Origin: Candidatus Nomurabacteria bacterium
GTDB taxonomy: Bacteria > Patescibacteriota > Saccharimonadia > Saccharimonadales > Saccharimonadaceae
Direction of reading: 5' to 3'
DNA: 34,296 bases
NCBI GenBank assembly: GCA_031255735.1
Contig: JAIRRY010000001.1
Location: forward strand, 1 to 34,296
Part shown: positions 14,579-23,754 of the stretch, piece by piece
Layout of the letters: each line of letters begins with the position of its first letter
Numbering within the stretch: position 1 is the stretch's first letter
The notes under the pieces: model-generated
The model's database searches: none
Seen by the model: only the letters and a program-made list of their open reading frames with translations
What the model was told of the DNA's origin: nothing
Made by a program: the position numbers and the translations under genes

Positions 14579-15124
14579 CTAGGCGCCGCTTTCGGTTTGC
14601 CTATCAGCCTGCTCCATCTGTATCTGAGCACGAATCTCCATCCAGAGTTTACCGAGCATATTCTGCCCGTTGCCGTCTGGCCCGCGGCCCCAAAAGGCAT
14701 CCTTCGGAGAATCTTCGACGATCTCTGCGTCGCCTGTGGAGCACAGGTCGTGCAACACAAAAGTTGAGTTAGAATCGCGCACTTTGGCCCACAGCAGCTG
14801 ACGCATAATGTCGACTTTAGCATCATCCCAATCAGGGCGCACCACCGTCAGTGCCTGTGGCGTGTGAGCCAAAGCTTTAGCTATGCCTGGATCGGATGCT
14901 GTTCGAATCATTTTACGATACGATTCTTTGATCTTGTACTCCTCTGGCGTACGCGTTTCACCCGGGCCCATCTCAAACTTCGCCGCTTGGTAGGCATGCT
15001 CCACCGTCGGCCAGCCGTTAAACGACGTAGCCGCAAAATTGTCGAGTCGCCACCACTTGCTCATGTAGAACTTAACTTGTGCCATTTCTGTCGCCTCGCT
15101 TTCAAAATAAAAAGGACTATCCAT
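14579..15124 (-). CDS. NADAR-family (YbiA/DUF1768) protein
   Basis: NADAR proteins are N-glycosidases; YbiA acts on damaged riboflavin precursors and others remove ADP-ribose from guanine, so they can serve as antitoxins or phage-defence parts. Signatures are FYMSKWWRLDNFAATSF (about 23-39), WPTVEHAYQAAKF and DAFWGRGPDGNGQNMLGKLWMEIR. Length 181 aa. The ATG at 15124 is used; a downstream ATG at MAQVKFYMSKW with GAGG upstream, or a TTG at 15136, are alternatives. TGCTATAAT lies at 15149-15157. No DarT-like toxin is adjacent, so a house-cleaning role is the simpler reading. Confidence 0.9.
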   Translation of the reverse strand: MDSPFYFESEATEMAQVKFYMSKWWRLDNFAATSFNGWPTVEHAYQAAKFEMGPGETRTPEEYKIKESYRKMIRTASDPGIAKALAHTPQALTVVRPDWDDAKVDIMRQLLWAKVRDSNSTFVLHDLCSTGDAEIVEDSPKDAFWGRGPDGNGQNMLGKLWMEIRAQIQMEQADRQTESGA

Positions 15125-15148
15125 AAGTCCACCCAAGAATCTAGGTTC

Positions 15149-15157
15149 ATTATAGCA
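15149..15157 (-). promoter_or_regulatory. Extended -10 of the NADAR gene
   Basis: TGCTATAAT on minus; predicted start near 15142, giving a leader of about 18 nt to the ATG. Confidence 0.6.
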
Positions 15158-15177
15158 TGCGCCAACATGGTTGAAAC

Positions 15178-16611
15178 TTAACGCAAGGCACTTTTAACAA
15201 GCCTAGCTTTTTCGGTGCCAATTACGGGCACTAAGTCTGGCTCACTGGTAACGCGAAGCTTAGCCACCGAGCCAAACTTTTTTAGCAATTTTGCCTTGGT
15301 TCTTGGCCCAATGCCAGGTATGTCATCTAGTGCACTACGTTTCACTGCCTCACGTTTCAAAACCGTGTGATAGCTAACCGCAAAACGGTGAGCTTCTTCG
15401 TCGATACGTGCGAGTAACTTGACAATATGGCCATCTTGTGCTACACTTAAAGTATGGAAGCCCCCACCTGTCGGGTTTGGGGCTAGGGTTTGAGTTGTAG
15501 CATTGCGCCCATGATTACCACTTTTATTTCTCCCCATAAAGGGGATTTTTTTAGCGCTTAATAGCTCAGCCACCGCGCCAAGCTGCCCTGCGCCGCCATC
15601 AATTATCACTAGGTCGGGCTTACCCCAATCATCCAGATGTTGCAAACGCCGAGTTATAACTTCACGCATGCTAGCCGTATCGTCGTTGCGTTGCAACTTT
15701 ATCTTGAATTTGCGATAGTCAGCCCGACTGCTAGCGCCATTTTTAAACACCACCATGCTGGCCACCACATTTTTCCCGCCCTGATGGCTAACATCAAAAC
15801 CTTCAATTCGAGCTGGCAGCTTAGTTAAGCGCAGTAAGTCACGTAGCTCTACTAGCGCCTGATCTTTGCTAATGTCTAGAAACTCTTTATCGCCAAACAA
15901 AATCTGCTTTTGCAAAGCCTGAAGATTACGAACTTGGTTGCGTAAAGCCGCCGCCCGCTCAAAGTTTTGCTCTTTCGCCGCCGCCTTCATGTCGTGCTCT
16001 AGCTCACGCAGAATGGCCACTCGCCCACCTTGAATCACCTTTACCAACTTACGTAAGTTTTGCTTATATTCCGCAAGTGTAGTGCGCCCAACCTCAACGC
16101 CTGGTTCAAGCCCCAGCTGACGTTCTAATTGCGAATGTTTCGCATTTGGCAGCTGCAAGTAATACGGGAAAACCCGTCGCAACTGCCGCATAGCCTTTTT
16201 AATGGGCGCGCCACCGTAGTATGGGCCAAAGTACTCAGCACCATCATCCAGTGGTTCACGCGTATAGCCAATAGTCGGCAGCGGGCTCTTCGTATCAATC
16301 CGCACGTAAGTGTGCGATTTATCGTCGCGCAGCAAAATGTTCCACTTTGGCATGTAGCGCTTCACCATTTCGCTTTCCAAAAACAGCGCGTCTAGCTCGG
16401 TTTCAACTTCAACCCAATCAGTTGTAGTAGTCTCGGCCACCAAAGCGCGAGTTTTGGTGTCGCTATGCTCGCGGTTAAAATACGACCGCACGCGATTGCG
16501 CAAGTTAGCCGCCTTGCCAACATAAATCACCTCGCCTGTAGTATTCTTGTGAAAATACACCCCAGGCGTGTTGGGCAACGTTTTTAATTTAGCTTCGAGT
16601 TTTTTATTCAC
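15178..16611 (-). CDS. uvrC: Excinuclease ABC subunit C
   Basis: Dual-incision nuclease of nucleotide excision repair. GIY-YIG domain at the N-terminus (GVYF, VIYVGKA, NLRNRVRSYF, Glu in ESEMVKRYMPKWN), UVR motif (EHDMKAAAKEQNFERAAALRNQ), RNase H-like endonuclease domain (FDVSHQGGKNVVA, LVIIDGGAGQ) and helix-hairpin-helix end (DIPGIGPRTKAKLLKKFG). About 477 aa against 610 in E. coli. The GTG at 16611 is chosen because TATAAT lies 6 nt upstream, while the upstream ATG at 16647 falls inside the preceding gene. An unusual insert (GRNKSGNHGRNATTQ) sits between IIDGGAGQ and the DEEAHRFA motif. Uvr partner uvrA is at 20817. Confidence 0.96.
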   Translation of the reverse strand: MNKKLEAKLKTLPNTPGVYFHKNTTGEVIYVGKAANLRNRVRSYFNREHSDTKTRALVAETTTTDWVEVETELDALFLESEMVKRYMPKWNILLRDDKSHTYVRIDTKSPLPTIGYTREPLDDGAEYFGPYYGGAPIKKAMRQLRRVFPYYLQLPNAKHSQLERQLGLEPGVEVGRTTLAEYKQNLRKLVKVIQGGRVAILRELEHDMKAAAKEQNFERAAALRNQVRNLQALQKQILFGDKEFLDISKDQALVELRDLLRLTKLPARIEGFDVSHQGGKNVVASMVVFKNGASSRADYRKFKIKLQRNDDTASMREVITRRLQHLDDWGKPDLVIIDGGAGQLGAVAELLSAKKIPFMGRNKSGNHGRNATTQTLAPNPTGGGFHTLSVAQDGHIVKLLARIDEEAHRFAVSYHTVLKREAVKRSALDDIPGIGPRTKAKLLKKFGSVAKLRVTSEPDLVPVIGTEKARLVKSALR

Positions 16612-16617
16612 CCACCT

Positions 16618-16623
16618 ATTATA
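16618..16623 (-). promoter_or_regulatory. uvrC -10, leaderless GTG start
   Basis: TATAAT on minus with 6 nt (AGGTGG) to GTG; the spacer itself resembles an SD but is too close for canonical use. Confidence 0.6.
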
Positions 16624-16627
16624 TCTG

Positions 16628-17164
16628 CTAGGCGTTATCTTGTACAAAATCTAAAAACGAATTAATAAAACTCTTGAAATAAGCGCGTTCAGTAGCATCA
16701 ACTTCACCGTTAGTATCAAACATTTTATCTGCGCCTGAAAGATAGAGTTCTGGTGTAACCATGATGCGCGCGTTCAGAAAGCTCAAGATTCCGCGCAGAT
16801 GATCTTGTGCCAAAGCCGTGCCCACTAGCCCAGGCGTTGCGCCCGCAATTGCCACCGGCTTGCCACGCCATGAATTATTGCCATCTGGGCGACTCACCCA
16901 ATCAACAGCATTCTTCAAAGCACCTGGCATACCACGATTATACTCAGGCGTTGTGATCAACACGCCATCTGCCGCTTCAATACTGCTTTTTAAAACCTTG
17001 GCCGCATCTGGAAAAGTGGGCTCTAAGTCTTCGTTAAACAACGGCAAGTTTATACTTAGGTATTCAAATTCGGCTTTACCCTCGGCCAACGCCACCAGGT
17101 TTTTAGCCAACTTTTTGTTAAGTGAGTCGCGCCGCAAGCTCCCCACGATAACTGTTATTTTCAT
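16628..17164 (-). CDS. NADPH-dependent FMN reductase family flavoprotein
   Basis: Flavodoxin-like oxidoreductase (178 aa), cytoplasmic, probably a quinone, azo or chromate-type reductase. The FMN phosphate-binding loop GSLRRDSLNKKLA (8-20) and PEYNRGMPGALKNAVDW (about 78-94) are the family signatures. The specific electron acceptor cannot be told. AGGAGG precedes the ATG and overlaps the stop region of the PfkB-like gene, so the two form an operon. Confidence 0.93.
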   Translation of the reverse strand: MKITVIVGSLRRDSLNKKLAKNLVALAEGKAEFEYLSINLPLFNEDLEPTFPDAAKVLKSSIEAADGVLITTPEYNRGMPGALKNAVDWVSRPDGNNSWRGKPVAIAGATPGLVGTALAQDHLRGILSFLNARIMVTPELYLSGADKMFDTNGEVDATERAYFKSFINSFLDFVQDNA

Positions 17165-17171
17165 ATTCCTC

Positions 17172-18116
17172 CTAATTGCCTTCTTGCCAAATTTTTACTT
17201 CGTGAGTTTTGTCAACAATGCGCCCATCTAGCCAGCCCACCGTGCGAGCGGCTTCTAGGTCGGCGTTTTCTACGCCATATTTCGCCAGCAACAAGCATTC
17301 GTGCAAAGGCCTGCCCAGCACATATCCGCCCAGAAAATTCGCACCTATCAGCGAATCTTCGGTTAAGTCGGTAAACAAGTTGCGCTGTTCGTGTTCGTCG
17401 AGTGCCCAGGCCACTTTCAACAGTTGCTTTTTATCTGAAGCATAGATACTACCGCCATCCACCACCACAACTGTGGCTGCGCCTAGATTATGAAACTTAT
17501 CTATAGTTTTAATAGCGCTTTCCTCAGTGGACGGCAGGCCAAGGTCGGCGATATCTACTATTACCACTTCAACGCCACCAAGCCCATCTGTGTAATCTGG
17601 CAATTTCAACGTGCCGCTATTCGCCCACAAAGCCAGTGCCACTCGCTGATTTTCTTTCAGATACCTAATAATCTCATCGCGCTGCCGCAAGTTGAGCGTG
17701 CAAAAACGATCAAGATAAACCACATTCGGCACTTTCGCGGGGCGCTCCCAAACTGTTAAGTCTGCGCCGCTCGGTGCGAAAATGGCGGGTTTATCGCCGC
17801 TTACTAAAATATAGCGATACAGCGCGCCCAATTTAGATTCAGCACTTAGGTCATATTCATTTTTGAACTTTAGCTGTGCGCCCGCAACCAGCGGAGTTAA
17901 GCCAAAGCGCCTAAACACATCAACGCTTACCGCGCTGCCGCCAAACACACTTTTACGCTTTGTGTAGCGCAAAATATCTCTATTAAACGGAATACTCAGC
18001 CAGTCAACACCATTCTCATCGGCATAAGTTTTGTGCCGATCCGCGTCGAGCTTTAAATACACATCTTTCGTAATGTTACCCACAACATAAATGGTTTCGC
18101 CCACGCTTTTAGTCAT
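17172..18116 (-). CDS. PfkB/ribokinase-fold protein with degenerate active site
   Basis: Sugar-kinase fold (314 aa): N-terminal VVGNITKDVYLKLD, VFGGSAVSVDVFRRFGL (the GGxxxN-like substrate region, Asn replaced) and a C-terminal segment DLTEDSLIGANFLGGYVLG at the place of the PfkB DTTGAGDxFxxG motif. The Asp is retained but the GAG anion-hole glycines are lost (TEDS), so kinase activity is doubtful. Two ATGs are adjacent; the second (18116) lies 7 nt after TATTAT and is preferred. Divergent from the ABC transporter and in operon with the FMN reductase. Confidence 0.75.
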   Translation of the reverse strand: MTKSVGETIYVVGNITKDVYLKLDADRHKTYADENGVDWLSIPFNRDILRYTKRKSVFGGSAVSVDVFRRFGLTPLVAGAQLKFKNEYDLSAESKLGALYRYILVSGDKPAIFAPSGADLTVWERPAKVPNVVYLDRFCTLNLRQRDEIIRYLKENQRVALALWANSGTLKLPDYTDGLGGVEVVIVDIADLGLPSTEESAIKTIDKFHNLGAATVVVVDGGSIYASDKKQLLKVAWALDEHEQRNLFTDLTEDSLIGANFLGGYVLGRPLHECLLLAKYGVENADLEAARTVGWLDGRIVDKTHEVKIWQEGN

Positions 18117-18123
18117 CATCTCT

Positions 18124-18132
18124 ATAATATCA
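18124..18132 (-). promoter_or_regulatory. Extended -10 of the PfkB-like gene
   Basis: TGATATTAT on minus, 7 nt before the second ATG and 4 nt before the first. Confidence 0.5.
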
Positions 18133-18142
18133 CAAGAAAATG

Positions 18143-18151
18143 TGTTAAAAT
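18143..18151 (+). promoter_or_regulatory. Extended -10 of the ABC transporter gene
   Basis: TGTTAAAAT with 8 nt to the GTG at 18160. Confidence 0.6.
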
Positions 18152-18159
18152 ATATCGTT

Positions 18160-19950
18160 GTGAAAAATATACAAGAACAGATGCCGACCGCTGGCCGGAC
18201 TCTACAACACTATTTCCGAGTTTTGAAAACAAAAAAGCGGTATGTTATACCGATATTATTAATACTGCCAACCGTTACGGTTATTGGGTCGTACATTAGC
18301 CCGCTGGTTGTTGCTAGTATCATCAACCGCATTACCACCGAAACTTTTGCGCCCGAGCAGTTGCTGCCAATTTTCGGCCCGCTGATTGCGTTATTTATTG
18401 GCCTGCGTGTTATTAGTGAGCTGATTTTGTGGCGCCTGGCTGTTTATCTGGATTGGAAACTTGAAACCCTAGTACGTAACGACTTAAGCCTAATTTGCTT
18501 CGACAAGCTCGCTGAGCAATCCATGCATTTCCACAGCAATCGCTTTGGCGGTTCGCTGGTTAGCCAGGTTGGTAAGTTCACAGGTGCTTACTCTAGTATT
18601 TGGAATGCTTTGGTTTGGAATATTCTAACCCTCGTAGTTTCATTCGCGGCAATTTTCATAATATTAGGGCCGCAGCTGCCATGGTTTACGTTGGCGCTAG
18701 CTGTCATGTCGGCGATATTTATTATAGTGGCGTGGTTTAGTTTTAAAGCTGCTCGGCCGCTCAGTGAAAAAGAAGCTGAGGCTAGCAATAAAGCCAGTGG
18801 GCGCCTAGCGGATGCTATCACGAATATATCGGCCGTTAAATCACATGGTCACGAAGCCTACGAAAAGCAACGTTACGCTAAAGTTAATAAAAAAGCTGTA
18901 AATGCCATGATGAGTGTTATTAAAGCTGTCACTAAACGCGACATTGGTTTTGGTTCAGTACTAGTAACTATCAATGCGCTGTTTATTATCGTGCTGGTGT
19001 TTGGTAACGCATGGTTTGGCGCTGGAATCGGCACATTAGTGTTAGCTATGATGTACGGCCAATCGCTGGTTAGCGAGCTTTGGGGAGTAAACCGCATTTT
19101 TCGTGATATTAACCGCGGCTTTGGCGATGCTAGCGAAATGACCATGATACTTGATGAGCCAACTGGCGTGGTAGATCAACCAGGTGCTAAAAAACTCCAA
19201 ATAGCGCATGGCGCGGTTGAGTTCAAGGATATTAACTTCACACACGCTGACGGTAAAGACGCCGTGTTTGAAAACTTTTCGCTCAAAATCAAACCTGGTG
19301 AAAGGGTTGGGCTGGTAGGGCGCAGTGGCTCGGGTAAAACTACGCTCACCAAGTTGCTGCTCCGCTTTGCCGACGTGCAAAACGGAAATGTATTGGTTGA
19401 CGGCCAAGACGTCTCAAAAGTAACACAAGAATCTTTGCGCAAAAACATTGCTTACGTGCCACAAGAAACTCTGCTATTCCATCGCACCATCCGCGAAAAC
19501 ATCGCCTACGGCAAGCTAGACGCCAGCGACGAAGAAGTGGTTAAGGCCGCCAAGCTGGCTAACGCTTGGGAGTTTATCAAAGGCTTGCCATATGGGCTGA
19601 AAACTCTTACTGGTGAGCGCGGTGTTAAACTAAGTGGCGGGCAGCGCCAACGCATCGCTATTGCTCGCGCTATTTTGAAAGACGCGCCAATTTTAGTACT
19701 CGACGAAGCCACCAGCGCGCTAGATAGCGAAAGTGAAAAACTAATTCAAGACGCCCTGCAAAAGCTTATGAAAAATCGCACCAGCATTGTGGTGGCACAC
19801 CGCCTCAGCACCGTGGCTGGGCTCGACCGCATTGTTGTGTTGGCCGACGGCAAGGTTGTTGAAGATGGCCCACACGCCGAGCTAGTAAAGAACGATAAAG
19901 AGTACGCTAAGCTTTGGAATCGCCAAAGTGGTGGTTTTATAGAAAACTAA
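18160..19950 (+). CDS. ABC exporter, fused membrane and ATPase domains
   Basis: Type IV (MsbA/multidrug-like) half-transporter of 596 aa; substrate unknown, likely a lipid, peptide or drug. Six membrane helices fill about residues 25-320. The nucleotide-binding domain has Walker A GRSGSGKTT (about 387-395), Q-loop YVPQET, signature LSGGQ (about 491-495), Walker B ILVLDEATSALD and the switch His in VAHRLST. GTG at 18160 is used: an ATG-initiated frame extends to 18091 but would start inside the divergent gene, while TGTTAAAAT precedes the GTG by 8 nt. A homodimer is expected since no partner gene is near. Confidence 0.95.
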   Translation: MKNIQEQMPTAGRTLQHYFRVLKTKKRYVIPILLILPTVTVIGSYISPLVVASIINRITTETFAPEQLLPIFGPLIALFIGLRVISELILWRLAVYLDWKLETLVRNDLSLICFDKLAEQSMHFHSNRFGGSLVSQVGKFTGAYSSIWNALVWNILTLVVSFAAIFIILGPQLPWFTLALAVMSAIFIIVAWFSFKAARPLSEKEAEASNKASGRLADAITNISAVKSHGHEAYEKQRYAKVNKKAVNAMMSVIKAVTKRDIGFGSVLVTINALFIIVLVFGNAWFGAGIGTLVLAMMYGQSLVSELWGVNRIFRDINRGFGDASEMTMILDEPTGVVDQPGAKKLQIAHGAVEFKDINFTHADGKDAVFENFSLKIKPGERVGLVGRSGSGKTTLTKLLLRFADVQNGNVLVDGQDVSKVTQESLRKNIAYVPQETLLFHRTIRENIAYGKLDASDEEVVKAAKLANAWEFIKGLPYGLKTLTGERGVKLSGGQRQRIAIARAILKDAPILVLDEATSALDSESEKLIQDALQKLMKNRTSIVVAHRLSTVAGLDRIVVLADGKVVEDGPHAELVKNDKEYAKLWNRQSGGFIEN

Positions 19951-19953
19951 TCC

Positions 19954-19973
19954 ATACACTAGATATAGCGTAT
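19954..19973. repeat. Imperfect ATAC..GTAT palindrome
   Basis: ATAC-a-CTA-gata-TAG-c-GTAT, 4 nt after the ABC stop. A degenerate member of the ACGCTA/TAGCGT palindrome family, paired with the strong copy at 19978. Confidence 0.65.
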
Positions 19974-19977
19974 CAAA

Positions 19978-20011
19978 ATACAATACACGCTATATCTAGC
20001 GTGTATTGTAT
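19978..20011. terminator. Bidirectional terminator between the ABC transporter and rplY
   Basis: Arms ATACAATACACGCTA and TAGCGTGTATTGTAT (15 bp, loop TATC) between convergent gene ends. The core is the recurrent ACGCTA..TAGCGT element. Confidence 0.8.
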
Positions 20012-20027
20012 AAGTTTTGTGTTCAAA

Positions 20028-20717
20028 CTATTCAGCCTTTTCTTCGGCTTTTTCTGACGTGCCGCCGTGCTCAGACGGCACTTCCTCGGCTGCACCATCA
20101 GCTTCTGCAGCTGCTTCTTCAGCTTCCTCAGCCTCAAGCTTAGCGGCTTCTACGGCTGGGTCGTAGACGTTAGCAATCACTTGGTTTAAGTCTTCTGCAG
20201 CATCAGCAAATACTACGCCATCAGGCAACTTGATATCACCTAGCGTGATCTTATCTTCCACGACAGCCAAGCCAGTTACATCAACTTCAATGGCAGGCGG
20301 TAAGTCGGCAGGCTTAGCTTTAACTTCAATATTTTCTAGCACCTGCGAAATCATTAGCGAAGCCTTCTCAGCTGCGCTTTCACCTAAACCAATCAAGTGA
20401 ATTGGGGCCTCGGCCGTTACAGCGTCTGTGGCTTTAATGGCATGAAATTCCACATTAATTATGCGGCGCTTAACTGGGTCGATGGCAACATTTTTCACCA
20501 TGGCCAACTTTTTATCGCCGTCAATCTCGATATTAACTGGCGAGTGATAGCCCGCCTCATTAACCAATTTTTCGGTAGCGTTATAATCGCTCTGCGTTAA
20601 AATCGGTTCCATTTCTGCACCATAAATAACACCTGGCACTAGACCTGCCTTGCGCACCGTAGCTACTTTTTTGCCACTCACCTCTCGAAGGCTTACTTTT
20701 AACTTCAAGTCGTTCAT
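20028..20717 (-). CDS. rplY: Ribosomal protein bL25, long CTC form
   Basis: Binds 5S rRNA in the large subunit. The L25 domain (1-90: LREVSGKKVATVRKAGLVPGVIYG, VKNVAIDPVKRRIINVEFH) is followed by the CTC C-terminal domain (about 95-185) and an Ala/Glu-rich acidic tail (about 190-229). The second of two adjacent ATGs (20717) is used because AAGGAG lies 5 nt upstream; the first is too close. It lies about 100 nt downstream of uvrA, with a hairpin between them. Confidence 0.95.
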   Translation of the reverse strand: MNDLKLKVSLREVSGKKVATVRKAGLVPGVIYGAEMEPILTQSDYNATEKLVNEAGYHSPVNIEIDGDKKLAMVKNVAIDPVKRRIINVEFHAIKATDAVTAEAPIHLIGLGESAAEKASLMISQVLENIEVKAKPADLPPAIEVDVTGLAVVEDKITLGDIKLPDGVVFADAAEDLNQVIANVYDPAVEAAKLEAEEAEEAAAEADGAAEEVPSEHGGTSEKAEEKAE

Positions 20718-20762
20718 CATACTCCTTAGCAATTTACTTTCCCTATTTTACTACGCAGCGAG

Positions 20763-20791
20763 AGAAAAATTAACTTTCTGTTAATTTTTCT
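20763..20791 (-). terminator. Hairpin between uvrA and rplY
   Basis: AGAAAAATTAAC pairs with GTTAATTTTTCT (12 bp, 5-nt loop) after the uvrA stop. The T-run lies within the stem, so it works in either direction. Confidence 0.6.
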
Positions 20792-20816
20792 GAGCGAGGA
20801 CGTAAAACAGTTTTTA

Positions 20817-23648
20817 CTATTTTAACACATCTTTCAGATATCGACCAGTGTGCGATTCTTTGTTCTTAGCCACTTCTTCGGGAGTTCCCGTAATAACCAC
20901 CATACCGCCATTCGCACCGCCCTCTGGGCCTAAGTCGATAATGTGATCAGCAGTTTTAATAACGTTCAAGTTGTGTTCAATAATTATCATGCTGTTGCCA
21001 CCCTCAACTAGCCTATCCAGGATTTTCAGCAAGCGCTTCACATCGTCGGTATGCAGGCCTGTGGTTGGCTCGTCGAGAATATAAAGTGTGCGGCCAGTGC
21101 TACGCCTGGCTAGCTCAGTTGCTAACTTAATACGCTGAGCTTCGCCGCCGCTAAAAGTGGTGGCAGGCTGGCCAAGCTTGATATAGCCTAAGCCAACATC
21201 CACCAAAGTTTGCAGCTTAGCGCTAATCGTGGTGAATGTAGCGAAAAACTCCGCAGCCTCGTTGATTGTCATGTTCAAAATGTCGGCAATAGACTTGCCT
21301 TTATACTTAATCTCTAAAGCCTCGCGGTTGTAACGGCGGCCATGGCACTCCTCGCAAGTAACGTAAACATCGGCTAGAAAATGCATTTCGATTTTTATCA
21401 CGCCCTCGCCCTGGCAATTCTCGCAACGACCGCCCTTAACATTAAAACTAAAACGGCCTGGCTTGTAGCCGCGAATATTGGCTTCTGGAGTGCTAGCAAA
21501 AAGTTCGCGGATGGCGGTGAACACACCCGTGTAAGTAGCTGGGTTAGAGCGCGGCGTGCGACCAATCGGCGATTGATCTATCACAATAACTTTATCCAGC
21601 TGTTCAATGCCGTCAATTCGATCGTGCGCACCTGGCACAGTTTGAGCGCGGTGCAATCGAGCCAAAAGTTCATTCGCCAAAATATCGTTCACCAGCGTAG
21701 ACTTGCCCGAGCCAGAAACGCCAGTCACGCAGGTCATCACACCCAGTGGAAAATCTACATCGATCTTCTTCAGATTATTCTCGCGTGCGCCTAGCACCTG
21801 CAAAACTCTATTTTGCTGCACAGAGCGACGCTTCTTCGGCACGTCAATTTTTTTCGTGCCGCTTAAGTATTGCCCCGTGATACTCTTCTCGTTTTTAGCT
21901 ACTTCAACGGGCGTGCCAACCGCCACTACGCGACCGCCGTGTTCGCCCGCACCTGGCCCAATATCTATCAAGTAGTCGGACTGCCCAATAGTGTCTTCGT
22001 CGTGTTCTACCACTAGCACCGTGTTTTTCAGATCGCGCAGATGCTTAAGTGTAGCAATCAAACGATCGTTATCACGCTGATGCAAGCCAATGCTCGGCTC
22101 GTCGAGCACGTAAAGCACACCCTGCAAACCGCTGCCGATCTGCGTGGCCAGGCGGATACGTTGCGCTTCGCCGCCACTCAAAGTATTGGCCGCGCGGCTT
22201 AGCTCTAGGTAATTTAGCCCCACGTCTTTCATAAAACCAACTCGCGCTTTAATCTCTTTTAGAATTGGTTCGGCCACCAAGCGGTCGTTTTCGCTAAACT
22301 TCAAGTCGCCATTCAGTGTTCTTAGGGTTTCGTCTACGTCCATGCTAGTCATATCTACAATATTCAGCCCGTTAATAGTAACCGCTAGCACCACTGGCTT
22401 CAAGCGAGTGCCGTTGCAATCCATGCACTTTTTCTCGCGCATGAAACGCTCAATATCCTTGCGCATAAAATCGCTGTCGGTTTCACGGTGACGACGCTCT
22501 AAGTTTGGTATAACACCTTCGTAGGTTGAGGCGTAATCGTAGCCATTGGAAAGTTTCACGGTGTATTTTTGTTCGCCCGTGCCATACATGACCTTGTGAA
22601 CGGCCTCTTTGCTCATTTTTTTAACAGGCGTATTCAGGTCGAAACCATGCGCTGCGGCTACCGTTTCTAACCGCCTACGCCACCAAGCGTCGGTGTTCAT
22701 GCGGTTATATGGGCGAATCGCCCCTTCAGCAATGGTTAGATTCAGGTTTAATACCAACTCGGGGTCAACTTCAAGCCTAATGCCTAGCCCCGTACAAGTT
22801 GGGCAAGCACCTTGCGGCGCGTTGAAGCTGAACAAACGCGGTTCTAACTCGGGGATAATTTCGTCTGGGTGGTATACGCAGGCATAGCGCTGCGAAAACG
22901 TCACCACCTCATCGTTTGCAGGTACGGTACCTGCAATTAAGACCTCCACCAGGCCAGCCGCCATGTCGAGCGCCTGCTCTACAGATTGCGCCACTCGCCC
23001 GCGCACTTCTTCGCTTAGCACCACGCGGTCAACCACAATCTCGATAGTATGCTTCTTCTGTTTTTCCAGCTCAGGAAATTCATCCAGCGCATAAATTATG
23101 CCATCAACACGTGCCCGCGAAAAACCTTTCGCCAGGTACTGCTCTGAAACGTGCAAAAACTCGCCTTTTTTGGCCGTTACGATAGGCGCTAAAATCATCA
23201 GCTTACTGTTTTCGGGCAACTTCACCACTTCGTCCACGATGTCCTGCACGGTTCGACGATGTACTGCACGGTGACAAACTGGGCAATGCGGCACGCCAAT
23301 ACGCGCAAACAACAAGCGCAGATAATCATAAATTTCCGTCACAGTGGCCACGGTGCTACGTGGGTTGCGCGAAGCCGATTTTTGATCAATCGAGATTGCT
23401 GGGCTGAGCCCTGTTATCATATCCACATCGGGCTTATCCATGATACCTAGGAATTGGCGAGCATAACTCGAGAGGCTCTCAACATACCTGCGCTGGCCTT
23501 CAGCATAAACCGTATCGAACGCTAGCGAAGACTTGCCAGAGCCAGAAAGCCCCGTTATCACCACGAACTTATCGCGCGGAATTTGCACATCAACATTTTT
23601 CAGGTTGTGCTCACGCGCTCCGCGAATATCAATAAAGTCACCATCCAT
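20817..23648 (-). CDS. uvrA: Excinuclease ABC subunit A
   Basis: DNA-damage sensor of nucleotide excision repair, tandem ABC ATPase, 943 aa. Walker A1 GLSGSGKSS (33-41), Walker A2 GVSGSGKST (about 640), two LSGGEAQRI signatures, [12 protein letters not shown] and [12 protein letters not shown]. Zinc-finger cysteines are present ([23 protein letters not shown]); in the first finger the usual CPxC is CVYH, so one ligand is His. Residues about 238-244 (AGTVPA) are encoded by a 21-nt palindrome also found in alaS. TATAAT lies 9 nt before the ATG, so the leader is nearly absent. Confidence 0.98.
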   Translation of the reverse strand: MDGDFIDIRGAREHNLKNVDVQIPRDKFVVITGLSGSGKSSLAFDTVYAEGQRRYVESLSSYARQFLGIMDKPDVDMITGLSPAISIDQKSASRNPRSTVATVTEIYDYLRLLFARIGVPHCPVCHRAVHRRTVQDIVDEVVKLPENSKLMILAPIVTAKKGEFLHVSEQYLAKGFSRARVDGIIYALDEFPELEKQKKHTIEIVVDRVVLSEEVRGRVAQSVEQALDMAAGLVEVLIAGTVPANDEVVTFSQRYACVYHPDEIIPELEPRLFSFNAPQGACPTCTGLGIRLEVDPELVLNLNLTIAEGAIRPYNRMNTDAWWRRRLETVAAAHGFDLNTPVKKMSKEAVHKVMYGTGEQKYTVKLSNGYDYASTYEGVIPNLERRHRETDSDFMRKDIERFMREKKCMDCNGTRLKPVVLAVTINGLNIVDMTSMDVDETLRTLNGDLKFSENDRLVAEPILKEIKARVGFMKDVGLNYLELSRAANTLSGGEAQRIRLATQIGSGLQGVLYVLDEPSIGLHQRDNDRLIATLKHLRDLKNTVLVVEHDEDTIGQSDYLIDIGPGAGEHGGRVVAVGTPVEVAKNEKSITGQYLSGTKKIDVPKKRRSVQQNRVLQVLGARENNLKKIDVDFPLGVMTCVTGVSGSGKSTLVNDILANELLARLHRAQTVPGAHDRIDGIEQLDKVIVIDQSPIGRTPRSNPATYTGVFTAIRELFASTPEANIRGYKPGRFSFNVKGGRCENCQGEGVIKIEMHFLADVYVTCEECHGRRYNREALEIKYKGKSIADILNMTINEAAEFFATFTTISAKLQTLVDVGLGYIKLGQPATTFSGGEAQRIKLATELARRSTGRTLYILDEPTTGLHTDDVKRLLKILDRLVEGGNSMIIIEHNLNVIKTADHIIDLGPEGGANGGMVVITGTPEEVAKNKESHTGRYLKDVLK
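22916..22936. repeat. Exonic 21-nt palindrome, uvrA copy
   Basis: Arms TTGCAGGTAC and GTACCTGCAA around a central G. Identical over all 21 nt to 32096-32116 in alaS. On minus it encodes AGTVPA in a variable stretch of UvrA. Confidence 0.85.
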
Positions 23649-23657
23649 AAGCCGTTA

Positions 23658-23663
23658 ATTATA
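23658..23663 (-). promoter_or_regulatory. uvrA proximal -10
   Basis: TATAAT on minus, 9 nt before the uvrA ATG. Confidence 0.55.
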
Positions 23664-23717
23664 CCTTGTTTGGCTGCTTTTTTCAAGACAGGTAACTCTA
23701 AGCGCAACCATAAGTGG

Positions 23718-23747
23718 CTAACAGCAAACAAGCCTGCAGCCAAGCAT
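23718..23747 (-). CDS. Possible 9-codon leader peptide MLGCRLVCC upstream of uvrA
   Basis: TGATATAAT (23755-23763) is followed after 7 nt by ATG and nine codons (three Cys) to TAG, matching the leaderless pattern. The coding region contains TTGGCTGC, which is complementary to GCAGCCAA further downstream before uvrA, so the peptide and RNA folding could interact. The ORF is too short to judge by composition. Confidence 0.25.
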   Translation of the reverse strand: MLGCRLVCC

Positions 23748-23754
23748 CTCTTAC

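Noticed and set aside
15532-15556. TCCCC-ATAAA-GGGGA plus T7 as an antisense terminator in uvrC
   Set aside because: Stem only 5 bp and the T-run comes from Lys-Lys codons; no antisense promoter seen.
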